This document shows, piece after piece, positions 7,160 to 12,398 of a stretch of DNA of 12,398 bases. Position numbers and translations under genes: made by a program. The notes beneath the pieces were generated by a model, which saw nothing but the letters and a program-made list of their open reading frames with translations, was not told where the DNA came from and did not search any database. The DNA is from JAXHLG01 sp046497225 (GTDB lineage Bacteria > Patescibacteriota > Minisyncoccia > Moranbacterales > DUUL01). Position 1 is the stretch's first letter, and each line of letters begins with the position of its first letter. Where the stretch lies: the NCBI GenBank assembly GCA_046497225.1, contig JAWOGA010000077.1, positions 1 through 12,398 of the forward strand, in the 5' to 3' direction.

Positions 7160-7678
7160 ATGGAAAATGAGAAAAAATTTTTTGTTTCAAATAATAATCA
7201 AGAAACCGAAACAATTGCCGCAATGATTTTGAGAGAGCTGCCGGAAGATTGCAATTTAATTTTACTGGAAGGAGACTTGGGAGCCGGAAAAACGACTTTT
7301 TCCCAGTTTGTTTTGGAGAATCTCGGCGCGGAAGGGCCGTTTACTTCGCCGACTTTTGTGATTATGAAGGAATACAATTTAGAAAAATCCCAAAATACAA
7401 ATTCCAAATTCCAAACAAATCCCAAATCCCAAATAACAAATTACAAACATAAAAAGAACTCAAAATTCGATTGCGTTTATCATATTGATTGTTATAGAAT
7501 TGAAAGTGAAGAAGAAATTTTAGATCTTGGATGGGAGGAGATAATTGCCAATAAAAGCAATTTGATTTTAATAGAATGGCCGGAGAGGATAAAGAATATT
7601 TTACCGGAAAAATATGTTAAAATTATTTTAAAAATCATCGGAAAAGAAAAAAGGAAACTGGAAGTTATTAAAAAATAA
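7160..7678 (+). CDS. tsaE: tRNA t6A biosynthesis ATPase TsaE, with a repeat-encoded insertion
   Basis: TsaE is the ATPase partner of TsaB/TsaD in making the t6A37 modification of ANN-decoding tRNAs. From ATG 7160 the product is 172 aa. It shows the Walker A motif GDLGAGKTT (38-46), the switch motif FTSPTF (61-66), the HxDxYR motif YHIDCYRIE (107-115) and the conserved LIEWPERI (137-144). In-frame ATGs at 7136 and 7151 also exist. 7136 lies inside the palindrome arm and 7151 adds only three residues; the family usually begins a few residues before the region aligned at 7160, and GAAGA at 7146-7150 gives a weak ribosome-binding site for it. Residues 78-97, encoded by a 60-nt heptamer array, are a Asn/Lys/Gln/Ser/Thr-rich insertion in a loop between the switch and the HxDxYR strand, making the protein longer than the typical 150 or so residues. 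All catalytic motifs are intact, so it is probably functional. Confidence 0.92.
   Translation: MENEKKFFVSNNNQETETIAAMILRELPEDCNLILLEGDLGAGKTTFSQFVLENLGAEGPFTSPTFVIMKEYNLEKSQNTNSKFQTNPKSQITNYKHKKNSKFDCVYHIDCYRIESEEEILDLGWEEIIANKSNLILIEWPERIKNILPEKYVKIILKIIGKEKRKLEVIKK
7391..7450 (+). repeat. CAAATNN heptamer array inside tsaE
   Basis: The units in order are CAAAATA, CAAATTC, CAAATTC, a 4-base CAAA, CAAATCC, CAAATCC, CAAATAA, CAAATTA and CAAACAT. Eight full heptamers plus one tetramer give exactly 60 bases, or 20 codons, so the tsaE frame is kept. The array codes for TsaE residues 78-97. Confidence 0.85.
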
Positions 7679-7725
7679 AAAAATTCCTTCTTGTTGAGCC
7701 TTAAAAATAAGGACATAATTTTCCC

Positions 7726-7753
7726 TACTACCATATTACGTTATATGGTAGTG
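7726..7753. promoter_or_regulatory. 28-bp palindrome, copy 2 (tsaE-TrpR-like gap)
   Basis: This copy has the same sequence and orientation as copy 1, except that the last base is G rather than A, so the paired arms are ACTACCATAT (7727-7736) and ATATGGTAGT (7743-7752) around TACGTT. It lies 47 bases after tsaE and 39 bases before the ATG of the TrpR-like gene. A small CCTTA/TAAGG hairpin (7699-7712) precedes it. A weak -10-like TAAGAT lies downstream at 7775-7780. Confidence 0.85.
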
Positions 7754-7792
7754 TTGGAGAGAAGTGTTGCTGTTTAAGATTAAATAAAAAAT

Positions 7793-8212
7793 ATGTCAAA
7801 AAGAAAACCTTATGAAGTGGACAAAAATGAGCGGTATAAAAGAATGAGCAATCTTTTTGAAATGGTGGTAAACATTAAGAGTAAAAAGGAGGCGGCTGAT
7901 TTTTTTAAAGATTTATTAACTCCGAGCGAGGCCTTGATGCTGTCTAATAGAATTATAATAGCTAAAAAATTAATGGAAGGATTTAGTTATGAGGACATTA
8001 GAAAAGAATTGGGCGTTGGTTATACTACGATAAATAATGTTAATAGATGGTTGTATACCGGCTTCGGGGGTTATTTAAGAGTGATCAAAGAAGCTCAAAA
8101 CAAAAAAGACTTTGTTGATAGTTTACCCAAAAACGAATGGGAAAGCATCAAGAAGAAGCACCCTGCTCATTTTCTAATTTTTAACCTTGTTGATAAATTT
8201 AAGAGTAAATAA
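7793..8212 (+). CDS. TrpR/YerC-like DNA-binding protein
   Basis: This 139-aa helical protein matches the TrpR-like YerC/YecD family. The core at about 14-90 contains FFKDLLTPSEALMLSNRIIIAKKLMEG-type sequence (about 37-63), corresponding to the TrpR LLTPDE...R helix region. A helix-turn-helix follows in about 64-87 (SYEDIRKELGVGYTTINNVNRWL). The C-terminal 40 or so residues are lysine-rich and extend past the roughly 100-aa YerC core. TrpR itself binds operators as a dimer with tryptophan; whether this family member binds any ligand is not known from sequence. Identical palindromes lie 39 bases before its start and 4 bases after its stop, which suggests, but does not show, that it may bind them and regulate itself and its neighbours. 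The start has no clear Shine-Dalgarno sequence. Confidence 0.87.
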   Translation: MSKRKPYEVDKNERYKRMSNLFEMVVNIKSKKEAADFFKDLLTPSEALMLSNRIIIAKKLMEGFSYEDIRKELGVGYTTINNVNRWLYTGFGGYLRVIKEAQNKKDFVDSLPKNEWESIKKKHPAHFLIFNLVDKFKSK

Positions 8213-8216
8213 CCTA

Positions 8217-8246
8217 GTACTACCATATTACGTTATATGGTAGTAC
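8217..8246. promoter_or_regulatory. 28-bp palindrome, copy 3 (TrpR-like-phosphohexomutase gap)
   Basis: This is the longest copy. GTACTACCATAT (8217-8228) pairs perfectly with ATATGGTAGTAC (8235-8246) around the same TACGTT core as the other two. It starts 4 bases after the TrpR-like stop and ends 35 bases before the next ATG. TTGAAA (8248-8253) follows at once and could be a -35 box, with a weak TAAAGT (8270-8275) at 16-bp spacing. Confidence 0.87.
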
Positions 8247-8281
8247 GTTGAAAAATTATTATATTTAATTAAAGTAAAGCT

Positions 8282-9631
8282 ATGAATAAAATAAATAAAG
8301 AAATTTTTAAGGCTTATGATATCAGAGGGGTTTATCCGGAGGAGATTGACGAGAAGACAGTCTATAATATCGGCCGAGCTCTGGTGGAGTATTTACAAGC
8401 AAAAAAAATAGTAATTGGCAGGGACATTAGAAATTCCTCGGAGTCCCTTGAAGAATCATTAGTTGAAGGAATAACCGACGGAGGATGCGATGTTATTTTG
8501 CTGGGTTTATCTACTACGCCTATGGTGTATTTTGCATCCGGAAAATTGGACGTGGATGCCGGGGTGGTTATCACTGCTTCGCATAATCCGGCGGAGTTTA
8601 ACGGTTTAAAGTTTTGCAAGAAAAATGCGTTGCCTATAGGCGAAGGCAGCGGAATGGAAGAGATAAGAGATCTTGCGATACAGGGAGAGTTTCCGAAAGC
8701 AGAAGAAAAAGGCGAAGTTTTCAAGAATGATGAAGTCCGAAGATCTTACATTGGATATATGACCGGATTTTTTGAAACAAGTGGAAAACAAAGAAAGATA
8801 GTTGTGGACTACGCTAACGCTATGGGAATTTTGGATAGAGAAGTTTTTGAGCAATTTCCGGAAGATTTGAGTGTTTCTTATCTTTTTGAGGATTTAAATG
8901 GAAATTTCCCGAATCACGAGGCTAATCCTTTAAAAACGGAAACGCTGGAAAAGTTAAGCAAGAAAGTAGTTGAAAACAAGGTGGACCTAGGCGTGGCTTA
9001 TGATGGTGATGCCGACAGAGTCGGTTTTATTGATGAAAAAGGCGAGGTTGTTCCCATGGACTTCACTACCGCTTTAATAGGAGAGGAGATTCTCAAGAAA
9101 CATCCCGGCGGCTTAATTTTAGTGGATTTGCGAAGTTCCAATGCGGTGAAAGAATTTTTAGAGGAAGCGGGGGGTAAAGTTGAGCATTGCAGAGTGGGGC
9201 ATTCTTTGATAAAATCTCAAATGAGAAAAGAAGGCGCTGTATTTGCCGGCGAACTTTCCGGACATTATTTCTTTGATGAAAACTTTAAAGCCGAGATGCC
9301 TACCTTGGCAGTGATCATGATCTTAAATTTATTAAGCGAGACGGGAAAAACTATGTCAGAGTTAACGCAGGATTTGAGAAGATATTATCATTCCGGAGAA
9401 ATTAACTCCGATGTGGGTGATAAAGAGAAGGTTTTTAATAAACTAAAAGAAAAGTATGTCGATGGTGAATTGAACGAAATGGACGGAATCCGAATTGATT
9501 ATCCCGACTGGTGGTTTAATGTTAGAGCTTCCAATACCGAGCCTAAGGTTAGATTGAACTTAGAAGCAAAAAATAAGGAATTAATGGAAGAAAAAAGAGA
9601 AGAAGTGTTAAAAATCATTAGAAGTCTTTAA
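8282..9631 (+). CDS. manB: Phosphomannomutase/phosphoglucomutase
   Basis: This 449-aa member of the alpha-D-phosphohexomutase family interconverts hexose 1- and 6-phosphates, supplying sugar nucleotides for cell-surface glycans. All four active-site loops are present: the phospho-serine loop TASHNP (98-103, Ser100), the metal-binding DGDADR (241-246), the sugar-specificity loop GELSGHY (323-329) and the phosphate-binding RASNTEPKVR (415-424). The N-terminal KAYDIRGVYP (10-19) is also typical of bacterial PMM/PGM enzymes. GELSGHY fits the dual-specificity phosphomannomutase/phosphoglucomutase group rather than GlmM or Pgm, but the preferred sugar cannot be fixed from sequence. The ATG is preceded by AT-rich sequence without a strong ribosome-binding site. 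The gene is the last of the palindrome-punctuated run; no palindrome follows it. Confidence 0.93.
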   Translation: MNKINKEIFKAYDIRGVYPEEIDEKTVYNIGRALVEYLQAKKIVIGRDIRNSSESLEESLVEGITDGGCDVILLGLSTTPMVYFASGKLDVDAGVVITASHNPAEFNGLKFCKKNALPIGEGSGMEEIRDLAIQGEFPKAEEKGEVFKNDEVRRSYIGYMTGFFETSGKQRKIVVDYANAMGILDREVFEQFPEDLSVSYLFEDLNGNFPNHEANPLKTETLEKLSKKVVENKVDLGVAYDGDADRVGFIDEKGEVVPMDFTTALIGEEILKKHPGGLILVDLRSSNAVKEFLEEAGGKVEHCRVGHSLIKSQMRKEGAVFAGELSGHYFFDENFKAEMPTLAVIMILNLLSETGKTMSELTQDLRRYYHSGEINSDVGDKEKVFNKLKEKYVDGELNEMDGIRIDYPDWWFNVRASNTEPKVRLNLEAKNKELMEEKREEVLKIIRSL

Positions 9632-9911
9632 TTTTAAATTTGGCTATTTCAGATAAAATTATAGGTAAATATAATAGAACTATTTCAATTAAACAATGCT
9701 TAACAGTTTTAATGTCAAATGACTAACCCGCTCAAATGTTAAATCAATAACTAAATCCTCAAATGTCAAATGATTCTTTTAATAATTAGTCTTTGAGCTT
9801 GATTTGTCATTAGGATTTTTTCACTTGGAATTAAAAGATGTATATAAAAATAGTCGGCAATATTATTCATCCATAGAATTGCCTAAAGAACTTAAAAATT
9901 AAATATTTAAA
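9632..9911. other. AT-rich spacer with TCAAATG repeats and a possible gene relic
   Basis: The 280 bases after the phosphohexomutase hold no intact gene. TCAAATG occurs exactly at 9715, 9732, 9759 and 9766, the last two in tandem, with related heptamers TTAAATC and AATAACT between them. After this, bases 9786-9902 are open without an ATG and end in TAA; the last 26 codons read LELKDVYKNSRQYYSS and onward, which looks more protein-like than its surroundings and could be the tail of a lost gene. No clear promoter for the next gene is seen. Confidence 0.5.
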
Positions 9912-10475
9912 ATGACTATTAAAAATAAAAAAAGATTCACCCTGTTTATTGCCGTGGTTATTTTCTTGGGAAGCTCTCTTGGCTATTATTTTTATTTAAA
10001 TAAGAGTCCGAAAATCAGTGGAGTTAAAAATGAGCAAGTGGATATACAAAAAAGCATGAGTAGCGGAAATTTTGATGAGGCGACAAGGGCGTTGAAAGAA
10101 AGGGTGAAAAAAGATGATTCTTTAGATAACTTAAAAATGCTGGCTGTCTCTCAGTATAATCAGGGAGATTTTAAGGGAGCGAAAAAAAACTTTGAAAAGC
10201 TTATTGAAAGAGACGAAATCAATGTATACGAATACTATAATAGCTTAGGCAATATTTATAGAGATCAGAAAAAACCTCAAAAGGCCGAAGAGAATTACAA
10301 AAAAGCCATTGAAGCAAAACCTGATTATGAAACAGCTTATCAAAATCTCGTAATTTTGTATTTATATGAAATAACGCCTCGAGAAAAAGAAAAAGCAAAA
10401 GATGTTATCGATAAAGGCTTAGAAAAAAATCCGGAAAGCGACAAGATTGAAAATTTGGAAAAAATGGTTAATTAG
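9912..10475 (+). CDS. Membrane-anchored tetratricopeptide repeat protein
   Basis: This 187-aa protein has a short basic N-terminus (NKKRF) and one hydrophobic helix at about 9-29 without an obvious cleavage site, so it is probably a signal anchor with the rest outside the cytoplasm. The remainder is helical and contains about four TPR-like units: about 42-70 (degenerate), 73-100 (MLAVSQYNQGDFKGAKKNFEK-type), 105-138 (SLGNIYRDQKKPQKAEENYKKAIEAKPD region, the best match) and 139-174. TPRs mediate protein-protein contacts; the partner is unknown. It stands alone in its spacing (280 bases from the previous gene, 168 to the next), with no Shine-Dalgarno sequence, and ends in TAG. The next gene is also exported, so both may serve the envelope. 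The TPR call is good; the biological role is not identified. Confidence 0.85.
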   Translation: MTIKNKKRFTLFIAVVIFLGSSLGYYFYLNKSPKISGVKNEQVDIQKSMSSGNFDEATRALKERVKKDDSLDNLKMLAVSQYNQGDFKGAKKNFEKLIERDEINVYEYYNSLGNIYRDQKKPQKAEENYKKAIEAKPDYETAYQNLVILYLYEITPREKEKAKDVIDKGLEKNPESDKIENLEKMVN

Positions 10476-10501
10476 AGTTTAGTAATGGAGTGGCAAAGAG
10501 T

Positions 10502-10528
10502 GTAAAATTTTATTTTACTTAAAATAAA
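10502..10528 (+). terminator. Possible AT-only hairpin pair after the TPR gene
   Basis: Two mutually exclusive inverted repeats overlap: GTAAAAT (10502-10508) with ATTTTAC (10512-10518), and TTTATTTTA (10509-10517) with TAAAATAAA (10520-10528). They lie 26 bases after the TPR stop. They contain almost no G or C and no T-run follows, so termination is doubtful. Confidence 0.25.
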
Positions 10529-10643
10529 GCACCCCCCTTCTCTTATTGAAATAAATTTTCCTAATTTTCAGGAGTCGATAGTTGTCTAATTTTTAAGGTT
10601 AGCGGCCTTCTTTTGGCGTAACATTATTATTTGAAAAGAAGAT

Positions 10644-11699
10644 ATGCCCAAGCACATTTTTATTATTAGGAAGAAATCTTTTTTGAGGGGCAATTTTCTT
10701 TGTGTCTTCTTTGTGTCTTCTTTTCTTTTGTTTGCTTCAAATAATGTTTTGGCCGATGCTTGGTGGGGAGAAGGATTTCGTGATGAGAATTGGGTTTTAA
10801 AGCATGGAGGATCTTTAATTTATTATCAAATCAAAGGCAAGGCGGACCCGGAAAAATATAAAGTAAGAATGTATCTTCTCGGCTCTTCCGGAGCCGGAGG
10901 ACACGCTTCCGATGAAGCTGAAGCAGGGGATATAATTGAGATGGAAGAAGGGGGGGGCGAGGGAGTTTTTGATGACGCGATCAACAATCAATATAAAATT
11001 ATAGTATTTAAAGGAGGCGAAGACCTGATATCGAAAAAAGTAAGCGCGCTTCCCGGTAAAATTATTAGGCTTCATTTTGATGTAGAGAAAGATATTGTGA
11101 GTCATTCTGTGGAAACTGCTTACAATCCGAGGCAAATTAACCTTATTCCCGAGTCATCAAAATATATCAGCGCCACCCAATTGGACAAGCGGGAGCCGGT
11201 TTTTGAAGATTCTTTTCAAAGAGAGGCTGTCATTGAAAAGGGTGGTAAAGTTAACTTTCAAGCAACCGACAATGAAACAGGCTTGAATTATTATAAAATC
11301 AAAATTTTAGACAAAAACGAAGCCGTTGTCCAGGACTGGAAAAGACAAGAAAAACGCTTTTTTATCTTCTCCGATGAAGAAGAATATGAAGAGAGCTCCT
11401 ATGTTGTTCAAGTTAGAGCTTATGATTATGCAGGAAATTATGCTGAAGAGAAAATTGATGTAGAAATAAAAAAAGCGGAAGAAGAAAAGAACAATAAGGA
11501 TGTAGAAAAAAATTCTCAATCAAATATTAATTCCGAGAAGAGTGAAAATAAAGAAGAAGCCTCATCTCGCTTGAACAAGAAAAATCAAAAAGAACAAAAA
11601 GGCCTTGAAAATGATTTAATTCATTTTATAAAAAATATTGGATGGCAAATAAAAAATATTTGGAGTAATTTTTTGGTCGCTGTGCTAGGCTTTGATTAA
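10644..11699 (+). CDS. Secreted protein of unknown function with probable Ig-like domain
   Basis: I do not recognise this 351-aa protein as a named family. It begins with a basic stretch and a hydrophobic core, giving a signal peptide of about 37 residues with likely cleavage after NNVLA (37/38). Residues about 40-150 are beta-rich with glycine-rich loops (GSSGAGGHASD at 80-90, EEGGGEG at 101-107). Residues about 195-277 look like an Ig/fibronectin-like sandwich, with VNFQATDNETGLNYYKI and the closing strand YVVQVRAYDYAGNYAEEKIDV that ends such domains. A highly charged Lys/Glu/Asn/Ser-rich linker (about 278-322) leads to a C-terminal stretch (325-351: LIHFIKNIGWQIKNIW...FLVAVLGFD) that is hydrophobic or amphipathic and could tether the protein to the membrane. 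The ATG follows GAAAAGAAG, a weak ribosome-binding site. It is probably an envelope or surface protein. Confidence 0.8.
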   Translation: MPKHIFIIRKKSFLRGNFLCVFFVSSFLLFASNNVLADAWWGEGFRDENWVLKHGGSLIYYQIKGKADPEKYKVRMYLLGSSGAGGHASDEAEAGDIIEMEEGGGEGVFDDAINNQYKIIVFKGGEDLISKKVSALPGKIIRLHFDVEKDIVSHSVETAYNPRQINLIPESSKYISATQLDKREPVFEDSFQREAVIEKGGKVNFQATDNETGLNYYKIKILDKNEAVVQDWKRQEKRFFIFSDEEEYEESSYVVQVRAYDYAGNYAEEKIDVEIKKAEEEKNNKDVEKNSQSNINSEKSENKEEASSRLNKKNQKEQKGLENDLIHFIKNIGWQIKNIWSNFLVAVLGFD

Positions 11700-11797
11700 A
11701 CATAGCCTTAAAAACAGAAGAGATGTTCACTGTTAAGGCGGTTATCCCGACCCGGTTTATTAATTTGCCAAAATAAAACAAACCAGACTCGAATTTC

Positions 11798-11825
11798 AAT
11801 GTATCACACGGCAGTGTGATACATT
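11798..11825. promoter_or_regulatory. Perfect 12-bp-arm palindrome AATGTATCACAC
   Basis: AATGTATCACAC (11798-11809) and GTGTGATACATT (11814-11825) are exactly complementary around GGCA. It lies 98 bases after the secreted-protein gene. No T-run follows, so an operator or dispersed element is more likely than a terminator. It is unrelated in sequence to the ACTACCATAT palindromes. Confidence 0.65.
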
Positions 11826-11886
11826 TAGCGGGCAAAATCATGGTTCCAGGGCTTGTTTTTTTACAGAAAAAGGGTGATTTCTGATT

Positions 11887-12066
11887 TTTGCATTTCGAAT
11901 TTTCATTCCCTTGACTCTTGATTCTTACTTCTTGCTTCTGTTTGCATTTTGTATCTTCCAAATATTTTTACATTTTTAATTGTCATTTTGACTTTTGATT
12001 TTTGCATTTTGAATTTGTTTGTATCTTGTTCCTTGTATCCTTGTATCTTTCAAATCATCTTACATC
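11887..12066. repeat. Long degenerate 7-bp-period array
   Basis: From about 11910 the sequence can be read as heptamers with few phase slips: CTTGACT, CTTGATT, CTTACTT, CTTGCTT, CTGTTTG, CATTTTG, TATCTTC, then later TTTGACT, TTTGATT, TTTGCAT, TTTGAAT, TTGTTTG, TATCTTG and TTCCTTG. On the minus strand the units contain CAA or CAAA (AATCAAG, ATGCAAA), resembling the CAAATNN array in tsaE. The 5' edge is diffuse. Confidence 0.65.
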
Positions 12067-12085
12067 TTGTTTCTTTAAAAAATTT

Positions 12086-12114
12086 TTGACTTTTTTCAAA
12101 AAATTAAATACAAT
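12086..12114 (+). promoter_or_regulatory. Sigma-70-like promoter for the last gene
   Basis: TTGACT (12086-12091) and TACAAT (12109-12114) match the -35 and -10 consensus at five of six positions each, with the optimal 17-bp spacer. Transcription would start near 12121, leaving a leader of about 40 bases before ATG 12160. This is the best promoter seen in the window. Confidence 0.6.
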
Positions 12115-12159
12115 AAAAATAACAAATTAAATCATAAAAAAGTTAAATTAAAAAAACCC

Positions 12160-12398
12160 ATGCCTCCCAAACAGGAAAACAATCAAAAAATCAAATCCAA
12201 AAAAACAATCATCCCTTTAATTGTTCTGAGTTTACTAACCTTAACCGCCTTGGCCTTTTATTTCTTCTCCGATCCCCAAGCCAGGTCTGCCGCTTATGAA
12301 TGGATTCAATCCGACTGGTCCGGAGGCAACACGGAAAACATTGCCGATCATGAAACCGACCAAACCGGTTGGATGGAATACCAAAACAAAGAAGAAGG
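12160..12398 (+). CDS. N-terminus of a membrane-anchored, probably surface-exposed protein (3'-truncated)
   Basis: ATG 12160 opens a frame that stays open to the window edge (79 codons plus two bases). The product begins MPPKQENNQKIKSKK, then a hydrophobic helix at about 17-36 (TIIPLIVLSLLTLTALAFYF), typical of a signal anchor or uncleaved signal peptide, so the rest is expected outside the membrane. Residues about 45-79 read AYEWIQSDWSGG, then ENIADHETDQTGWMEYQNKEE. The WSGG...H...QTGW..Y pattern resembles segments I know from large surface proteins of environmental bacteria, but I cannot name the domain. Codons here are clearly richer in C (GCC, TCC, ACC, AAC, CAA) than in the two preceding genes. 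No strong ribosome-binding site is seen. The promoter is at 12086-12114. Confidence 0.75.
   Translation, partial: MPPKQENNQKIKSKKTIIPLIVLSLLTLTALAFYFFSDPQARSAAYEWIQSDWSGGNTENIADHETDQTGWMEYQNKEE

Larger units (their letters stand above)
11700..12159. other. Non-coding spacer with palindrome, heptamer array and promoter
   Basis: These 460 bases precede the last gene. No convincing coding region is present. A minus-strand open frame at 11626-11961 mostly reads through repeats (Lys/Gln/Asn-rich start) and overlaps the upstream gene, so it is not called. The spacer holds a perfect palindrome (11798-11825), a degenerate heptamer array (about 11887-12066) and a good sigma-70-like promoter (12086-12114). 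Confidence 0.75.

Noticed and set aside
7117..8246. The three palindromes as CRISPR repeats
   Set aside because: They are separated by whole conserved genes (about 490-610 bases centre to centre), not by short spacers, and no cas genes are present.
11788..11800. tRNA-like GACTCGAATTTC resembling a T-arm
   Set aside because: No acceptor stem, anticodon arm or complementary T-stem can be assembled around it.
11626..11961. Minus-strand 111-codon open frame
   Set aside because: It begins in degenerate repeats, runs through the palindrome and overlaps the end of the secreted-protein gene; the translation shows no recognisable domain.

Overview
The window reads as part of a small, AT-rich bacterial genome. 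I infer a Candidate Phyla Radiation (Patescibacteria, Parcubacteria-like) organism. The evidence is the style of the histidine kinase core (an H-box reading SHQLRTPL followed by an NWYAEMLL-like helix), a decayed receiver of the short CPR type, a MurC/TsaE/YerC-TrpR-like/phosphohexomutase gene set, starts with weak or no Shine-Dalgarno sequence, and spacers filled with degenerate short repeats. The standard genetic code fits: the kinase ends in TGA and no long gene carries in-frame TGA. All recognisable genes lie on the + strand. There are no tRNA, rRNA, CRISPR or IS elements that I can see.

Region 1 (1-5204) is a signalling block. It holds the end of a KaiC/RAD55-like ATPase cut by the left edge of the window. 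A 1371-residue soluble histidine kinase with nine PAS domains follows 11 bases later. After it lies a response-regulator receiver that is clearly a pseudogene, with three stops and two compensating indels. The kinase has therefore lost its adjacent partner while staying intact.

Region 2 (5205-5646) is a non-coding spacer. It contains a strong 14-bp hairpin, four tandem 11-bp direct repeats, a nested GC-rich inverted repeat and a 7-bp-period repeat just before murC.

Region 3 (5647-9631) is a housekeeping run: murC (peptidoglycan), tsaE (tRNA t6A), a TrpR/YerC-like DNA-binding protein and a phosphomannomutase/phosphoglucomutase. All three gaps in this run carry the same near-perfect 28-bp palindrome in the same orientation. 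This is the most striking non-coding signal in the window and a candidate operator or dispersed element. Copies lie on both sides of the TrpR-like regulator gene, which makes that protein a candidate reader (inference). The tsaE gene also carries a 60-nt, frame-preserving array of degenerate CAAATNN heptamers inside its coding sequence.

Region 4 (9632-12398) is envelope-oriented. It holds a membrane-anchored TPR protein, a secreted protein of unknown function with a probable Ig-like domain, and a 460-bp spacer. That spacer contains a perfect 12-bp-arm palindrome, a long degenerate heptamer array and a good promoter. The window ends in the first 79 codons of a membrane-anchored, probably surface-exposed protein. 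Degenerate heptamer-period repeats recur at four separate sites (5592-5633, 7391-7450, 9715-9772, about 11887-12066), which suggests a genome-wide repeat family.
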